A stretch of DNA of 64,000 nucleotides from contig JASXTE010000002.1 in the NCBI GenBank assembly GCA_030280995.1, positions 3,855,683 to 3,919,682 on the forward strand, in the 5' to 3' direction. This document shows positions 35,640-46,665 of the stretch, in pieces. Position 1 is the stretch's first letter; every line of letters starts with the position of its first letter. Origin of the DNA: Hemileia vastatrix. Lineage: Eukaryota; Basidiomycota; Pucciniomycetes; Pucciniales; Zaghouaniaceae. The notes under the pieces are model-generated. The model had not been told where the DNA came from. It did not search any database and saw only the letters and a program-made list of their open reading frames with translations. The position numbers were made by a program, and so were the translations under genes.

Positions 35640-36489
35640 GAGGATCAAAATGTTAGATAAGAGATTAACATTGACACATAAAATGTCTAATAAACCAGTT
35701 ATTTTCAAAATTAATTGCAGAAGATAATTGGGGTGTAAGTATTTTTATCCACAATTAATTTAATTGCAGATCTGATAATGTTGATAGTCCCTATTATAAA
35801 AGTTGCCCTTCTTGGCTGTTTTTTTCAAATCAATGAAGACTTAATAAATAGAGTAAGTAAGGTAAGTAAAGAAGATTTTGTTACTTCCAAAAGTTTATCT
35901 AGACATCAAAAATATGGTGTCAAAGAGAAGTTGCCATTTTTCTACTTTAATTAAATAATTTAACATATACAACTCATTTATCCAATTAACTTACTTGAGG
36001 GTTTAGACCATAAAGCCATGCTGCTATGGTATCATTTCTACATTAATTTGTGACATTTTTTCTTGAATTTATTTGTAATTCACATTTATTTTAATGAAGT
36101 CTGAAAACTCTTAACTTTAATATTTTCTTTTATTTAATTTTTTATTATTAACATATGGCTTGAAATTAAAATTTGGAAATCTGGACCCCCTACTAGCAAA
36201 AAATTCAGGGGGAGGTACTGTCTTTTTTTTTTTTTGATTTGATTTGATTTGATTTGAGAATTTAAGAAAAAAAGTTAGAAAAAAAGAATTTTATTATATG
36301 TTAGATTTATAAAATTGAAAGTAAAATACATTGTACATTAGACTTAAAAATTGATGCACTTAAAAGGAAGAATTTTAAAAGTAAAAGCACAAACTTAACT
36401 ATGTACCATATTTTCACAATACTTAATTAAATTTTGTTAACAAAAAAACATGACCAATTAATTAAAGATTCTTGCGCATAAAACTTATT
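35640..36489. other. AT-rich stretch with (GATTT)n
   Basis: A run of GATTT units lies at about 36234-36257. GGACCCCCTACTAG (36183) and CAGGGGGAGGTAC (36207) look like decayed element tips. No gene is seen. Confidence 0.5.
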
Positions 36490-37471
36490 TGGTGAATAAA
36501 AGCATTGAAACTCTTTAAAACAGAAAAACATGTAGCCTCATATTTTGGTCAAAGTAATTGTTTCCACCTTGAGCAGGTTTCTGAATCAGTGGAATATTTG
36601 TACCATCAACAAAACCAATACATCCAATGGAGCCCTCTGCTTGAATAACCTGATATTACTCAAGTTACTCTTCTTTTTTTATCCAAGAAAGCAGCTGAGA
36701 AAGTAAGGAAAGAATAAAAGTGCTTCATTGATTGGTATAGCTATTAATTGAGCAATAACCTAGAGAGAAGACATTTTCCAAACATTTCAAGGAAGCTCCA
36801 TAACCACTGGAGATCAAACAACATAGTGTGATGGCCAATTGAATTGAAGAATCATGGCTTTATTTTTGAGCATTGTTGTGAACCATGGGGTGATCAAGTA
36901 TAAGCTTGACCAATTTAAGGAAACATTCCAGGGAAGTCCTGAATAGCTTCCTAAAACTGGGCTCAGATAATTTAGGAGTGTCTGGATGGTTTACATAAGG
37001 GTATGAAGTTCCCAGGGTATTCTGGGAAGAAGGTAATGATTCCTGGCCATTTTTAATAAAACAATAAAGTCTTCTTCAAGATCAGAATCAGAATCCATGA
37101 GGAGGTCAAGAGCTATTAAGCTGATTGTTTGATGTACCTTATCATGATTTAAGAGTGAGCAAGGCATGACTCTTATATGGGATTAAAAATGTAAATTATG
37201 TACAATGTTTTGATTTATGAAGTGTTATGCAGCACTTTGCAGCATATGAATGTGATGATGCTGACAAATCAGTGAAATGAGACTCTATGGTGAAACCAGC
37301 ACTTTTGGTTGAGAAAGTGCAAATTTGAGTGAAATAAGTGACTTATTTCACTTTTGAAATACACCAGTGTTGGGGCTAGTGTGTTTTGGAAATCTGCACT
37401 TAGATAAGTGTGAATTTGGCCAAGCTTAAGTGTAGATTTGTAAGTGCAAATTTGCTAGAACTGACACCCCC
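36490..37471 (-). mobile_element. PIF/Harbinger element H3, truncated
   Basis: The end GAACTGACACCCCC at 37458-37471 is the terminal repeat of H1 read on the minus strand. The 300 bp inside it (AAGTGC boxes, CACTGATTTGTCAGC-like stretch, start codon) follow H1 7438-7745 in order. The opposite end is not recognisable near 36490, so the element is cut. Confidence 0.7.
36500..37167 (-). pseudogene. H3 transposase fragment
   Basis: It starts with ATG at 37167 (MPCSLLNHDK, compare MPSSLSNRDK in H1). An acidic LLMDSDSDLEEDF follows, then helix-turn-helix remnants with several stops and shifts. At about 36610-36540 it has IGFVDGTNIPLIQKPAQGG with the first catalytic Asp of the HARBI1-type core. It supplies the part missing from H1. 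The remainder of the core is lost. Confidence 0.7.
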
Positions 37472-37711
37472 ATGTCAGCTAGGTAAATCCCAGCTGAATG
37501 CAGCAGCCCCCACCAGCATTTTTCATTTCACATTAAATCCCAAACAGAGAATGGCTCAAATATTCTGATTCCACATTGAATCCCATGCAGAGCATGGGTC
37601 ATGTATGCTTGTCCTTATTAAAAAGATTTCATTCAAATACAAGTTCAATTAATGTTCATCAACTTTAAAATATTTCAATACTCAGCCTGGAGCATTATCC
37701 ACCCACATGAT
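37472..37711. other. Spacer between H3 and the isomerase gene
   Basis: ATTAAATCCCA/ATTGAATCCCATGCAGAGCATGGG is repeated loosely (37530-37600). No gene is seen. It would include the 3' untranslated region of the minus-strand gene. Confidence 0.4.
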
Positions 37712-39385
37712 TCACAATTTGCTTTTTCCTGTTGGTACACTACCTAATTCTCTTGCCCTTCTATGATCTTCACTGCTAGCATCATGAAATTTCTCAGGTT
37801 CAAGGAAACCCTTAAGAGCATCTCGATATAAGTTGCTCTTTCAAAAGAAAAAAAGTTTGAGAAATTAAAATCCAAATATCAGAACATTAGCCGTTTTGAT
37901 ATAAAGGGCCAACAATAAATGTAAGTCGAAAACTTTCTGTGAAGAAAGTTTATCACTTTTCTTCAGAAAAAGATTTCTTACTTTTGTTTCAGAAATAAAT
38001 CCTGCGTAATCTCCCTTCCCTTGAAAGCTACTAGCAGTTTCATATGCCAAAGTCAGTGCTTGTTCAACCACACTTTCTTCTCGGGCTAGAGAATGGACTA
38101 AGCCCGATTCCAAACTTTAAACCAATCTCAGCAAGCGTCAATCATCAAAGAAGAAGGGAGCCAGGGCGAAAATCGGAATAAAATTTGATTGGACTTAAAG
38201 CAATTTGACATTTGTCCTTACCATTCTTGGGCTGAAAATTTATGAGCGTCTTGAATACAGTCTCTTAAAGCTTTTTTATTATTGAATTTATGTTCCAAAG
38301 CTGATAGCAAAGAGACCTTCATGAATTTACCACAGACCCATTTCGTAATTATTTATCAATTACAAATTTTTGGTTTATTTATGCAAAATTGAGAAAAATT
38401 TCAAAAATATTAACGTAGTTCGGGCATGCTTGAATCAAGGATTAATCATAGAAATAGATTGTATGAAATAAACTATACTTGTACTTACAGGTATCACAGC
38501 ACCAAAATCTAGTTCATTCATACTAAGGATAGCTCTTCCTTTTTCTTTGTTATTCTTCATCACTCTATAATCATGACACATCGCCAAGCAAAATCCTGCT
38601 CTATGGTTTGTTAAATCAAATGATGCAACTTTAGTCAATATTTTCTTTAAAAAATTGCAACCCTTGACGTCACTCTTATCTAGTTTCTTAATCAAACTTA
38701 CGCCATGGCATGCCCGTTAAGAGCACATACAGTTATCATTGGAAATCGGAGAAGTCGGTCGTACACACCATTGAGTAAAACGTCTATTACCTCCAACAAG
38801 ATAATGTATCAAAAATCAACTGTGCAGATGAGAAATCAATTCTGATTGAAGGAAAATAAATTGGTCTCCGTACAGTTGAACAAATAGTCGGAGCTGCGTG
38901 CCTCAACAAAATTCAATCCATTGCTGTAAAATCTGTTTTTATCCCGTGGACCACACGTGACGAGGGCATATTGGGCAATTTTTGGAGGTGTAGGCCAGCC
39001 TATGACAGGTAGGGGAACCACTTCAATGTTAGTGCCACAAAGTGTGGATGCATTTACACTAATCCTAGACATTTCTGGATAGGGACTGAGTACTTGCCTT
39101 GATTACTGTTAGTCTGAGGGAGTAAGATACCCAATCTTGCAGAACGGTATTCTCTTTCCACATCTTGAAGCGCTGGAATAAGCTTTTTTAAAAGATTAAT
39201 TTGTAGACACATCAAACATATGTAAAGTAGAAACCAACCGAGTTTGTCAAGAAATCAAACGTCAGTCTGTTGTCAGGTCTGGAATGTAGTTCAAGCAAGA
39301 AAACACCCGGAAAGTTAGGTGGTTTGGAAAGCGTTGCTGAAGGATAGTAAGTGTGGGAAGGAAGTGGATCGATGGATGTTACCAT
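37712..39385 (-). CDS. Peroxisomal enoyl-CoA hydratase/isomerase (delta3,delta2-enoyl-CoA isomerase-like), 8 exons
   Basis: Joined exons 39385-39239, 39182-39131, 39074-38874, 38783-38702, 38600-38489, 38316-38222, 38114-37982 and 37837-37712 give 948 nt, 315 residues, no stop. All introns are GT-AG and 56-172 nt; the second has an ACTAAC branch sequence. Family motifs: FLLELHSRPDNRLT, LIPALQDVE, ALVTCGPRDKNRFYSNGLNF, FPMITVCALNGHAMAAGF (oxyanion-hole loop), MCHDYRVM and SMNELDFG. The C-terminus is SKL, a type 1 peroxisomal signal. Such enzymes shift double bonds of unsaturated acyl-CoAs for beta-oxidation. The start is the first ATG in frame; the third intron donor (GTACGG) is weak, so that border is least sure. 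A 5'-UTR intron (39650-39465) is possible. Crotonase folds vary, so hydratase activity cannot be excluded. Confidence 0.88.
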
Positions 39386-39815
39386 TGGATGAAGATGAGG
39401 ATAAAACAGACGGCTGGCAAGGTACAATGCGTAATTTATCACAGTTTGTGCTGATGAAGCGATCCTATGAAATAAATAAATAAAACCTTATCAGATTGAC
39501 CAAACTACACCAAAGCACTGTGAAGTGAGATTCTGGCACCTCCAAGCATGCACAGATATTTTTTACATGACGCGCCTGTAAGTGGGTGAACACAAACCCA
39601 AGGATCGTTCACAATTCTGAAAAATGTGAAACTATAGAAATTTAACTTACCCATTTTTGAACTTCCTTCTCTTTCATGTTATTGAGATGATTTCATGACA
39701 CAAATTAGTTCAATCATGAATTCTAGCTTTTGGACTATTCATAGATACTGTCGTGCTCCTTTCTATAAATGTCTCTACATCTCTGCCGGTATTTCACCGT
39801 CTTGATAACATAAAG
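39386..39815 (-). promoter_or_regulatory. Upstream region of the isomerase gene, cut by copia B
   Basis: It holds the presumed promoter and leader. A GTAAGT (39650-39645) and a pyrimidine-rich ATTTCATAG acceptor (ending 39465) could frame a leader intron. TAAAG at 39811-39815 is the left target duplication of copia B, so the original upstream DNA now continues beyond 60063. Confidence 0.45.
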
Positions 39816-39936
39816 TGTTGAGGCATAAGATAGACTTAATGGTTAGGTACTTGACTACATAAGCATGTATATAAACTAGACTTAAAGTGAAATGTTAATT
39901 ATTGATTTTCCTCTTTATTACCACCACTCTACTTCA
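39816..39936 (+). repeat. 5' LTR of copia B
   Basis: This 121-bp LTR (TGTTGAGGCATAAG...CTCTACTTCA) aligns without gaps to 59938-60058; I count seven mismatches by eye. TATATAAA at 39868-39875 is shared with the other copy and is the likely promoter. Confidence 0.93.
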
Positions 39937-39950
39937 GGTTATGGGCTTAT
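39937..39950 (+). other. Primer-binding site of copia B, half-tRNA type
   Basis: GGTTATGGGCTTAT starts directly at the LTR end. Drosophila copia uses GGTTATGGGCCCAG there, which pairs with the anticodon loop of initiator tRNA-Met cut in half. Ten leading bases agree; the following CC is TT here. So priming by a 5' half-tRNA is inferred. Confidence 0.65.
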
Positions 39951-40978
39951 CCCGTTAGAAAATTACCTCTTAGTGATACTCAATTCCTTTTTTTCCTTTC
40001 TCTCCTTTTTTTTCTCTCTACTTCTCTCTACTCTTGACCTAATTGGCTTTCATCTCTTCTCTGCGGTTTACCATTGCTCGCTAAGTGCGCCGTCTCTCTT
40101 GTCGTTCATATCTTACTCCACCTGTCACTGTGTGCCTTGCTGCTGTGTGCTCCCAGTTTATCCTGTTCTTCTTATTTTCTTTTTTTTTCTTTTCTCTTCT
40201 CTCCTCTCCTCATTTCTGCTTTGTTCTCTTGTACTTGTCTCCACTCAAAACTTTTTATCTCCTTCTGTCAACGTAATAAAACAATAGAATAAAAATAAAT
40301 AAAATAAATAAATAAAAATAAAATAAAAATAAAAATAAAATAAAAATAAAAATAAAATAAAAATAAAAATAAAAATAAAATAAAATATCATGATTGTGTT
40401 TTGTTCTCACAATTCACTATGCAATATAGGGGGTGGACTTGCTAGCAAGGCCTCAACCTGAACTCAGATGGAACTCATACTGAACTCATACTGAACCCAT
40501 ACTGAACTCTACTTGAACACCCACTTAAAACTGTTCTGCTGAGTGGTGTTCATCCCTGATTGTATGGTTGCTTTATCAATAGCTCATTGTGTGTTCAATC
40601 TGTGGTGAGTTTGGGTCCAAGGATGCAGACTCGCTAGCAAGTCCTCCCCCATATTGTGTGGTGATTTGAATAACTTCTTTCTATATTCTGCTGTAACCTT
40701 CTCAGAGATTAGGTCTTTTTCCTGGCCAGAACTAGAATTATTTTTTTGGAAAAGTTGGATACAATGTTGTCCCAAAATCTGAGTTAGGTGACCAACAGTT
40801 TTTTTTCTTTCCTTCTTCTCTTACCTTTTTCTATATATCATTTCATTTTTTTCTTTCTTTCAATTTTTCTTCATTTTCTATATATCATTTTCATTTTTTT
40901 TCTTTCTCTCTTCTCTTTCATTTTCTTCCTTTTCCTCTCATCCTTTCATTTTACACATTTTCTGTAAATGCTAGCAGC
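39951..40978 (+). other. Leader of copia B: C/T-rich tract, (AAAAT)n and MITE
   Basis: From 39955 to 40275 the strand is C/T-rich and opens spurious frames. From 40289 to 40385 it is an AAATA/AAAATA microsatellite. The MITE follows at 40413-40665. A second C/T-rich stretch (40800-40960) leads to the gag ATG. No protein is indicated. Confidence 0.65.
40413..40665. mobile_element. MITE, GGACTTGCTAGCAAG family, complete copy
   Basis: Inverted ends TTCACTATGCAATATAGGGGG and CCCCCATATTGTGTGGTGA bracket about 250 bp. GGACTTGCTAGCAAG sits near the left tip, and its inverse (CTCGCTAGCAAGTCC) near the right. Inside, ATACTGAAC[T/C]C is repeated four times. Related copies lie at 28145 and 14520. No coding capacity. 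Confidence 0.85.
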
Positions 40979-41769
40979 ATGGCAGACAGATGCAGACCCC
41001 CTATTGTTGACAGGGTAGAGAATGCAAGAGATAGAGCCAGACAATGTGCTCAATCATCTCCGGCAGTGGTTGGTCTATGAACACCTCAGACGGCAGAAGA
41101 AGTGGATGAAAACAATGAATCTACCGCTTTACCACCTAGCAAAGAAAATGTGAATCCATTAAATCCTGTAGATGTTGGACTGAACATTGACAAAGAACTG
41201 CCCTATGCAAATGAGATACCTCCTGACCTTGAAAAAGTTTGGGACTCACAGTCCTTTTTCCTACATTTTTCAAAAGTGAAAACTATGATTGATGTGGTAC
41301 CTAAACTCTTGGATAATGGCAACAAAAAGTGAAACAACTCTTTGATTGAGTAATCTGAGAACCATCTTATCCGGCCATCAGGCCCACTCAGGGAAATTTT
41401 AACCATTAAAATGATCACTTTGCTAGAGAAATGCTCCTTGAAACAATGGAAGATGGTCTTAAGGAAACTGTACAAGCCAGGGGCTATCCTTTGACTAATG
41501 ATATATACTGGTATCTGCTCACCTTATTCAATCAGGGCACTAGAGCAAGACACTTCACCCTTTGGCGTGAAGCAATTGAACTATGTTGTGAAGATTTTAA
41601 TAGCCCCATTGAATTCACGACTGCCCTCAATGCAAAATGGCTGGCCCTCAAAACCTCAGGACTTTCTCTCACTGCAGACAACTTGCTAGGTTTGCAACTG
41701 CAATATGGATTGAAGAGGAATTGTAAATTACATGACAATTTCATGCTTGAAATTAACCATGTTTACCAA
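40979..41769 (+). pseudogene. copia B gag, 5' part
   Basis: ATG at 40979 starts MADRCRPPIVDRVENARD. A TGA at about 41078 and a TGA at 41330-41332 interrupt it, and the frame moves by one before 41431, where LLETMEDGLKETVQARG begins. It continues with a copia-type gag (WREAIELCCEDF, LTADNLLGLQLQYGL) and is cut at EINHVYQ by element C. The matching 3' part resumes at 56299. Confidence 0.75.
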
Positions 41770-42711
41770 TGTGGTCTTCCAACATTGGAAGAGGCCTTGT
41801 TGGGCTGTTTGGCGCTGTTTTGGTATGTCTTAATTGACATTGGTTGAAAAATTGGGTGTTTTTATGGTTTTATTCAGTGAATATTAGGACTATGGGTATG
41901 TGGGTACTACCATTGGATAGCCCCGGTTTTTCTCTATATTTTATATCTTGTTGACATTTCTCATATTCTAAGTTTTAAGGGGTCATTTCCTTATTTTTCA
42001 TTTCTAAATGATAGCTGTTTAATTTTGTTTTTTGTGTTTTACAGGCTAACCTTAAGTCTCAGGGTTAAGTGCTTAGTACCATTAAGTAGAGCTAATTTGG
42101 CTCTATATTTTATGTCTCAAGGTTGTCATAGCTTAATTTTGTGTTTTAAGGGTTTTAGTAGTCATGGTGGATTTTTCTAAGTATTTTGGGCTTTTTTGGA
42201 GGTTTTTGGTGGTTTTCTAGCTTCAGGGAGGTCTGGCCACTTCTAGGTGGGCCACCTGCCTTGGTTATAGAAGGCTGGGAAGTGTTTCTAGAGGGTTTTT
42301 ATGCAATTTGGCTGTCAAAAGTGCCAAATTTGTTTTTGTGCATGGGCTTTTTAGATGGTGGTCTGTGTGTACATACTGAATAAGACAGTTTGGGGAAACT
42401 TTAATTATTATACAACCATCTGGAGGTGATATCATTGTTCTCACTCAGTTTTTGCTGTTTTTTTGGCCACAATTGGCTGTGTTTGTTGCAAGGTTTCTGG
42501 TTCTTTGGTTCTCAGTGGTCTGCAATTGGCTACTGTCTTGACTTGTAAAGCAGTCAAGAAGTGTGTTGGAAGGGGTATAGTAACAGTCTCTAATTTGCTG
42601 TAGCAAATAAATCTCAGCTGGTATCTCTCAAAGGGATAGGGGTTTTTCTCTCCAGTTTTACTCCAACTCCCTTGGTCAAGGCCTATAGCTAGTACTATAG
42701 GATTGTCTACA
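41770..42711 (+). repeat. 5' LTR of element C
   Basis: This 942-bp LTR aligns with 55339-56298. The right copy has an extra segment in the stretch GCAGGCCGTCTGCATTGG (55817-55834), which accounts for most of the length difference. It starts TGTGG and ends TCTACA. Short open frames inside have no protein character. Confidence 0.92.
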
Positions 42712-42715
42712 TTTC

Positions 42716-42732
42716 TGGTGCCCAACGTGGGG
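42716..42732 (+). other. Primer-binding site of element C (tRNA-Lys type)
   Basis: TGGTGCCCAACGTGGGG lies four bases after the LTR. It differs at one base from TGGCGCCCAACGTGGGG, the site that pairs with the 3' end of tRNA-Lys(CUU) in several retroviruses. tRNA-Lys priming is therefore the best guess. Confidence 0.7.
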
Positions 42733-42818
42733 TAAGGATTTGTTAGCTTTTTGGATTTTCTGTTACTTTTGGACTCTCTTCTGTGACTGAAAATTGGTTT
42801 TCTGGAATCTATTGGACC

Positions 42819-44603
42819 ATGGCTTCTGGACCCTCTTTCTCTAGTGGTGTTAGTGGCACTTTTGGTGCTGCTGAGGATGGTAATTCTCCCGTTTCTGTTA
42901 GGCCTTTTGTCAGGATTAAGTCCTGGAAGGGGCCTATGTTTATGGAGGAGGATGTGAAGTTATTTCTGGAGCTTTTTGAGGCTTCTGGGAATGTAGATGG
43001 GGCTTCTCACTTGAACATGGTGAAGCAAGTCATCTTTTACATTGGTGAAAGGGCTTTGGTGAAGGAAGTTGCTGCAATGGAGGGTTATAGAAGGAAGGAT
43101 TGGAAGAAGTTGTGTCTGCAGATGACAGACAGGTGAGGATCCAGGTACTCTATGGTGGATCTCAATATGACTGCTAGTGAATGGCAATCTTATGGAGGTG
43201 TTGATAACCTCCACACTTATAGGAAGTTTCTGGCTCAGTTGGAGCCAGTGGTGGAATATTTGGTGGACATGCAGGAGTTGGAGAGTAATGACTCTGCAAG
43301 GGATATTTTCTGGTCTGCTCTGGCCAGGAATGTCAGGATTGATGTTTTGAAGAAGTTGGCTAGGAAGGATAAAATGAAGATTCTTCCTAATGGCAATCAG
43401 AAATTTCCTGCTCTTTCTGTGGTGAAGGAGTTTGTAGAGGGACATCTGAAACTTTTGGCAGTGGATTCATGCCAGGAAGCTAGCACTAAATATGTTAGCA
43501 AGGTCAGTGAAGCACTGGCTGAGGATGTGGAGGAGTCCAGAAAGAAGGAAGTGGTGAACAAGGGGAAGGCTCCTGAGAAGCCTAAGGAGGTAGACCCTGT
43601 GGTGGAGCATTTGGCTGATTTAACCAAACAGCTGCATATTTTTGTTCAGGAGGTTCAGAAGGCCAATAAGGCTCCTTCTCAGTCTAGAGATTTTGATAAG
43701 AGGGTTGGTAGGAGTGATCCTTGGGTCTTCTCTTATTGCAGCAGGAAGGGCCACAAGTCCAATGATTGTTGTGCATTGAATAGGGATGTGTCTGAAGGGA
43801 AGGTGGAATTTTATGTGAAATTTTTCAAGTTCCCAGATGGTTCTTTTGTGAAGCCTAATGATGGTCAGGCTCCAGTGGACTTGATGAGGAGGAGACATAA
43901 TGCCAACTCAAGGAGGCCAAGATTTGAGGAGTTGCCTAATGAGGCTTCTTCTTCTGGTAAAGGTGGAGATGGTAGAAAGGGCAAGGGAAAGGAGGCTAAT
44001 AGAGTCTCATTTACATCTTCCTTTGGTGGTTTGGAGTTGTATTCATGTGGTGGAAAGTCAAGTGGGGAATGCTTGACTGGTGTTGATGATGTAGAAGCAG
44101 GAAAGGTGGGAAGGCCTAAGAGCAGTTCTCAGACCCAACCAAAGCCTAAGGTTGCAAAGGTGGATCCTAAGCTGAGTGCAGCTAGGAAGAAGTACAGCAA
44201 AGAGGAGCTGTACAAGATACAGAAGGGTATAGCTTATATGGGTTCCCCTAGCTTTGGAGCATTGGACATGAATGGTGAGCCAATGCCAATGGATGTTGAT
44301 TCTGACTCTGAGGAGGATGTCCCTTTGGCTTCATTGCCAAAGCCTGCTGGAGTTAGAGGTTCTGGTGAGGGATCTTGTTTGATTCTTGTTGATGGTAAAT
44401 CTGTTGGTTGTTCTGGTCCTCAAGAATCTTCTAGGACAAAGGTAGTGAAGCAGAAAGCTCACTTTGAGAGGCCAGTGGTTTCTGGCCAAGTTAATGTTAT
44501 AGAATTTGTCCTTGAAAGGATGAATCAGGGTCAGGTTTCCCTTACTTATGGGGAGTTGTATGCTATCAGTCCTGGGTTGGCTGATGGCAGAAAAAGTTGT
44601 TGA
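42819..44603 (+). pseudogene. Element C gag, one internal TGA
   Basis: The frame begins MASGPSFSSGVSG at the ATG nearest the leader and runs to TGA at 44601-44603, with one in-frame TGA at 43134-43136. The capsid-like part (WKGPMFMEEDVKLFLELFE, QLEPVVEYL) is followed by a knuckle-like CSRKGHKSNDC near 43738, which lacks the usual first Cys. Then comes a basic Gly/Ser-rich tail (SGKGGDGRKGKGKEANR) and an acidic MDVDSDSEED. It overlaps the protease frame by 19 nt. Confidence 0.82.
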
Positions 44604-45220
44604 CCAGGAGAAGGGTTTCTTCTTGGGAGGTAGAATACATTTGTAATTCTGCTAAAAAATTTGGAGAGGGGTTGGAAACTCATTTTTCTGCATCTCTGGG
44701 TTATGTCAATGTCACTCTAAATTGTGGGGAGGCTAGGGCATTGGTGGATTCAGGTTCTCAGATTAACCTGATTTCTTTGTTTGAGGCTACTCATTTGGGC
44801 CTCCCCATTAAGACAGGAATTGGTGGAAATTTAAGAGGGATTGGTGGCCATTTCACTGAGAGGATTGGAACAGCTGAGTTTGTGAAGCTGAATGTTGGTG
44901 GAGTCTCAGGGAAGGTTCATTTTTACACTTTCAAAGGCACTGTAAAAGCTGTTTTGGGTGGGCCATTCTTGATGGATTTTCAAGCAAGAATTGGTTATCA
45001 GTTTGATGTGGGAATAAGTTTGGAGTTGACTGGTGAAGATGAAAGGAAACTTCACATGAGATTATCATCTCCTGGAGAGGATGGTTGGGAGACCAGGGCT
45101 GGTTTGTCTTCAATGTGCCAGTGCATGGATTTTTGTAGGAGAAGAAGAGAAGTGGGGTCTGCCTCTGATTTTTTGGATTGTTGCTCAGGCTCTAGTGAGA
45201 GTCTGTCTTTTTTAGAATGA
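44585..45220 (+). pseudogene. Element C protease (start of pol)
   Basis: The frame is open from 44585, one base back relative to gag, so pol would be made by a -1 frameshift in the 19-nt overlap. It includes EARALVDSGSQINLIS (44730), the aspartic protease active site with flap region GIGGHFTE, and GGPFLMDFQARIGY. It ends at TGA 45218-45220, about 50 bp before a solo LTR disrupts pol. Asp, Ser and Gly of the active site are intact. Confidence 0.82.
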
Positions 45221-45268
45221 TGAGGGCTGATCACCCAAGTGCTACAACCTCTCCACAAGATAAAGAAA

Positions 45269-46448
45269 TATCAGCCTAGGTATCCCCAGGACTGAGTATT
45301 TCTTATGGTTAAAATAAGATAAACTTAATTAAATTAAGCTTATTACTTAAAAATAAGGTTAAAATAATTATATATATGGTTATAATACTTATATATATAT
45401 AATTATTACACTATTATATGACTTATAGCAGTTTAAATAGCTTATACCTAGCCCAATGATACTTATTTAGGTGTTTACGGAGTCATTATATACTTATCTT
45501 AAGTGATATTAAGTAATTATAGACATACATAAGCTTATATGTATACATAAACCTCATATTCAGTGAAATATGTAGTTACATTATGTATACTTAGGTCTAT
45601 AAGTGGGGTTTAAACTCTTAATAGCCTATAAACTTTATTTTTCTGCTTATTTTAGGTCATATGGACATATCCAGTGGACTCACAACATATACACAAGCAT
45701 ATACACCTATTTCAGGCGCATATATCCAGTTTGGTCAACTTAATCTGCTTCCTTGGATGGATTTTCACAAATTTATGAGTTGGGATATGATTACTGGGTT
45801 AATATGGATGCTTGGGGATGTTATTGGGGGCTTCAACATTTAATTTGGTTTCTTTATATGCTTTGGGTTTCATGATATACTCTATGGATGAGTTATTTTA
45901 CCTGTTTCTTTATGGTATCCACTTTTATCTGTTTATTCTATTTATGGTATGGGTCTGTGGTATGATTAATTGTGATGGAGGGTCCTTAATGGAGGTATGG
46001 GTGTTTAAACTTCTTGTATTGGAAGCCATGGGGAGGTTATGGGCCCTCACAGTGCTGTAATTTCTGGGGATAGTAGTGACATCATCTGGATTGAAGGTCT
46101 GTGCACTCCAGTGGATTTTGGTATAAGTAAGGTAGGATTTGATGGGTTATTAGACATCACTTACTTACTACACATTAAACAAACACTACAACACAATTAT
46201 TATCATATATAAATATATTGTAAAGCATTTATAAGTTGATATTATCTTTATATTAGCTATAACTAAAATTTATTGATCTATTTTCCACCACTAGCACGCA
46301 TAAAAATCCAAGTATTGTGAGTTAATATTGAGAATAAAAATTTTTTTAGTCTTCCCCTGAGGTTGAATCACTAAATTATTTATCAATAAGTAGTAGAACT
46401 ATAAATATTTACTATTAAATCATACTTAGATACTAGCACACACTGACA
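45269..46448 (+). repeat. Solo LTR of a T1-related Ty3 family inside element C
   Basis: It starts TATCAGCCTAGGTATCCCCAGG, close to the T1 LTR start (CAGCCTGTATATCCCCAGG), and ends ...CACACTGACA, like T1's CAGCCTGACA. The interior (TATTTTCCACCACTAG, TGTGAGTTAATATTGAGAATA) is distantly similar to the T1 LTR. No coding part accompanies it. The flanks AGAAA and GGAAG are not an obvious duplication. Confidence 0.6.
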
Positions 46449-46665
46449 GGAAGTCCCAGGTTGTAGTAGGTCAGCTTCATTGGAGATATACCAAGTGGAT
46501 TTTCAACTTTCTTGTTTTTATGTTTCTCTTCTCTGAAAGTATTCTTCAAGTTTTTTATCAAGTATCTCTTCTCTCTTAAAATTTTCAATTATTTTTAATT
46601 CAAGTTCCAAGAAGATGATTGGTTATATATCTTTGTTGAAAGATATGCGTAAAAGCTGTGGAGTG

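Noticed and set aside
39892..40292. Overlapping Leu/Ser-rich frames that look like membrane proteins
   Set aside because: They lie in the C/T-rich leader of copia B just after its primer site; three frames are open at once, which is a composition effect.
42186..42725. Open frames on both strands within the 5' LTR of element C
   Set aside because: The corresponding frames in the 3' LTR (55732-56327) differ in length and reading, as expected for non-coding LTR.
42960..43898. Minus-strand frames of up to 161 codons opposite element C gag
   Set aside because: Mirror frames of a G-rich coding strand; no introns or motifs, unlike the antisense genes beyond pol.
45661..46060. Two short frames with hydrophobic segments
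   Set aside because: They lie inside the solo LTR at 45269-46448 and have no family resemblance.
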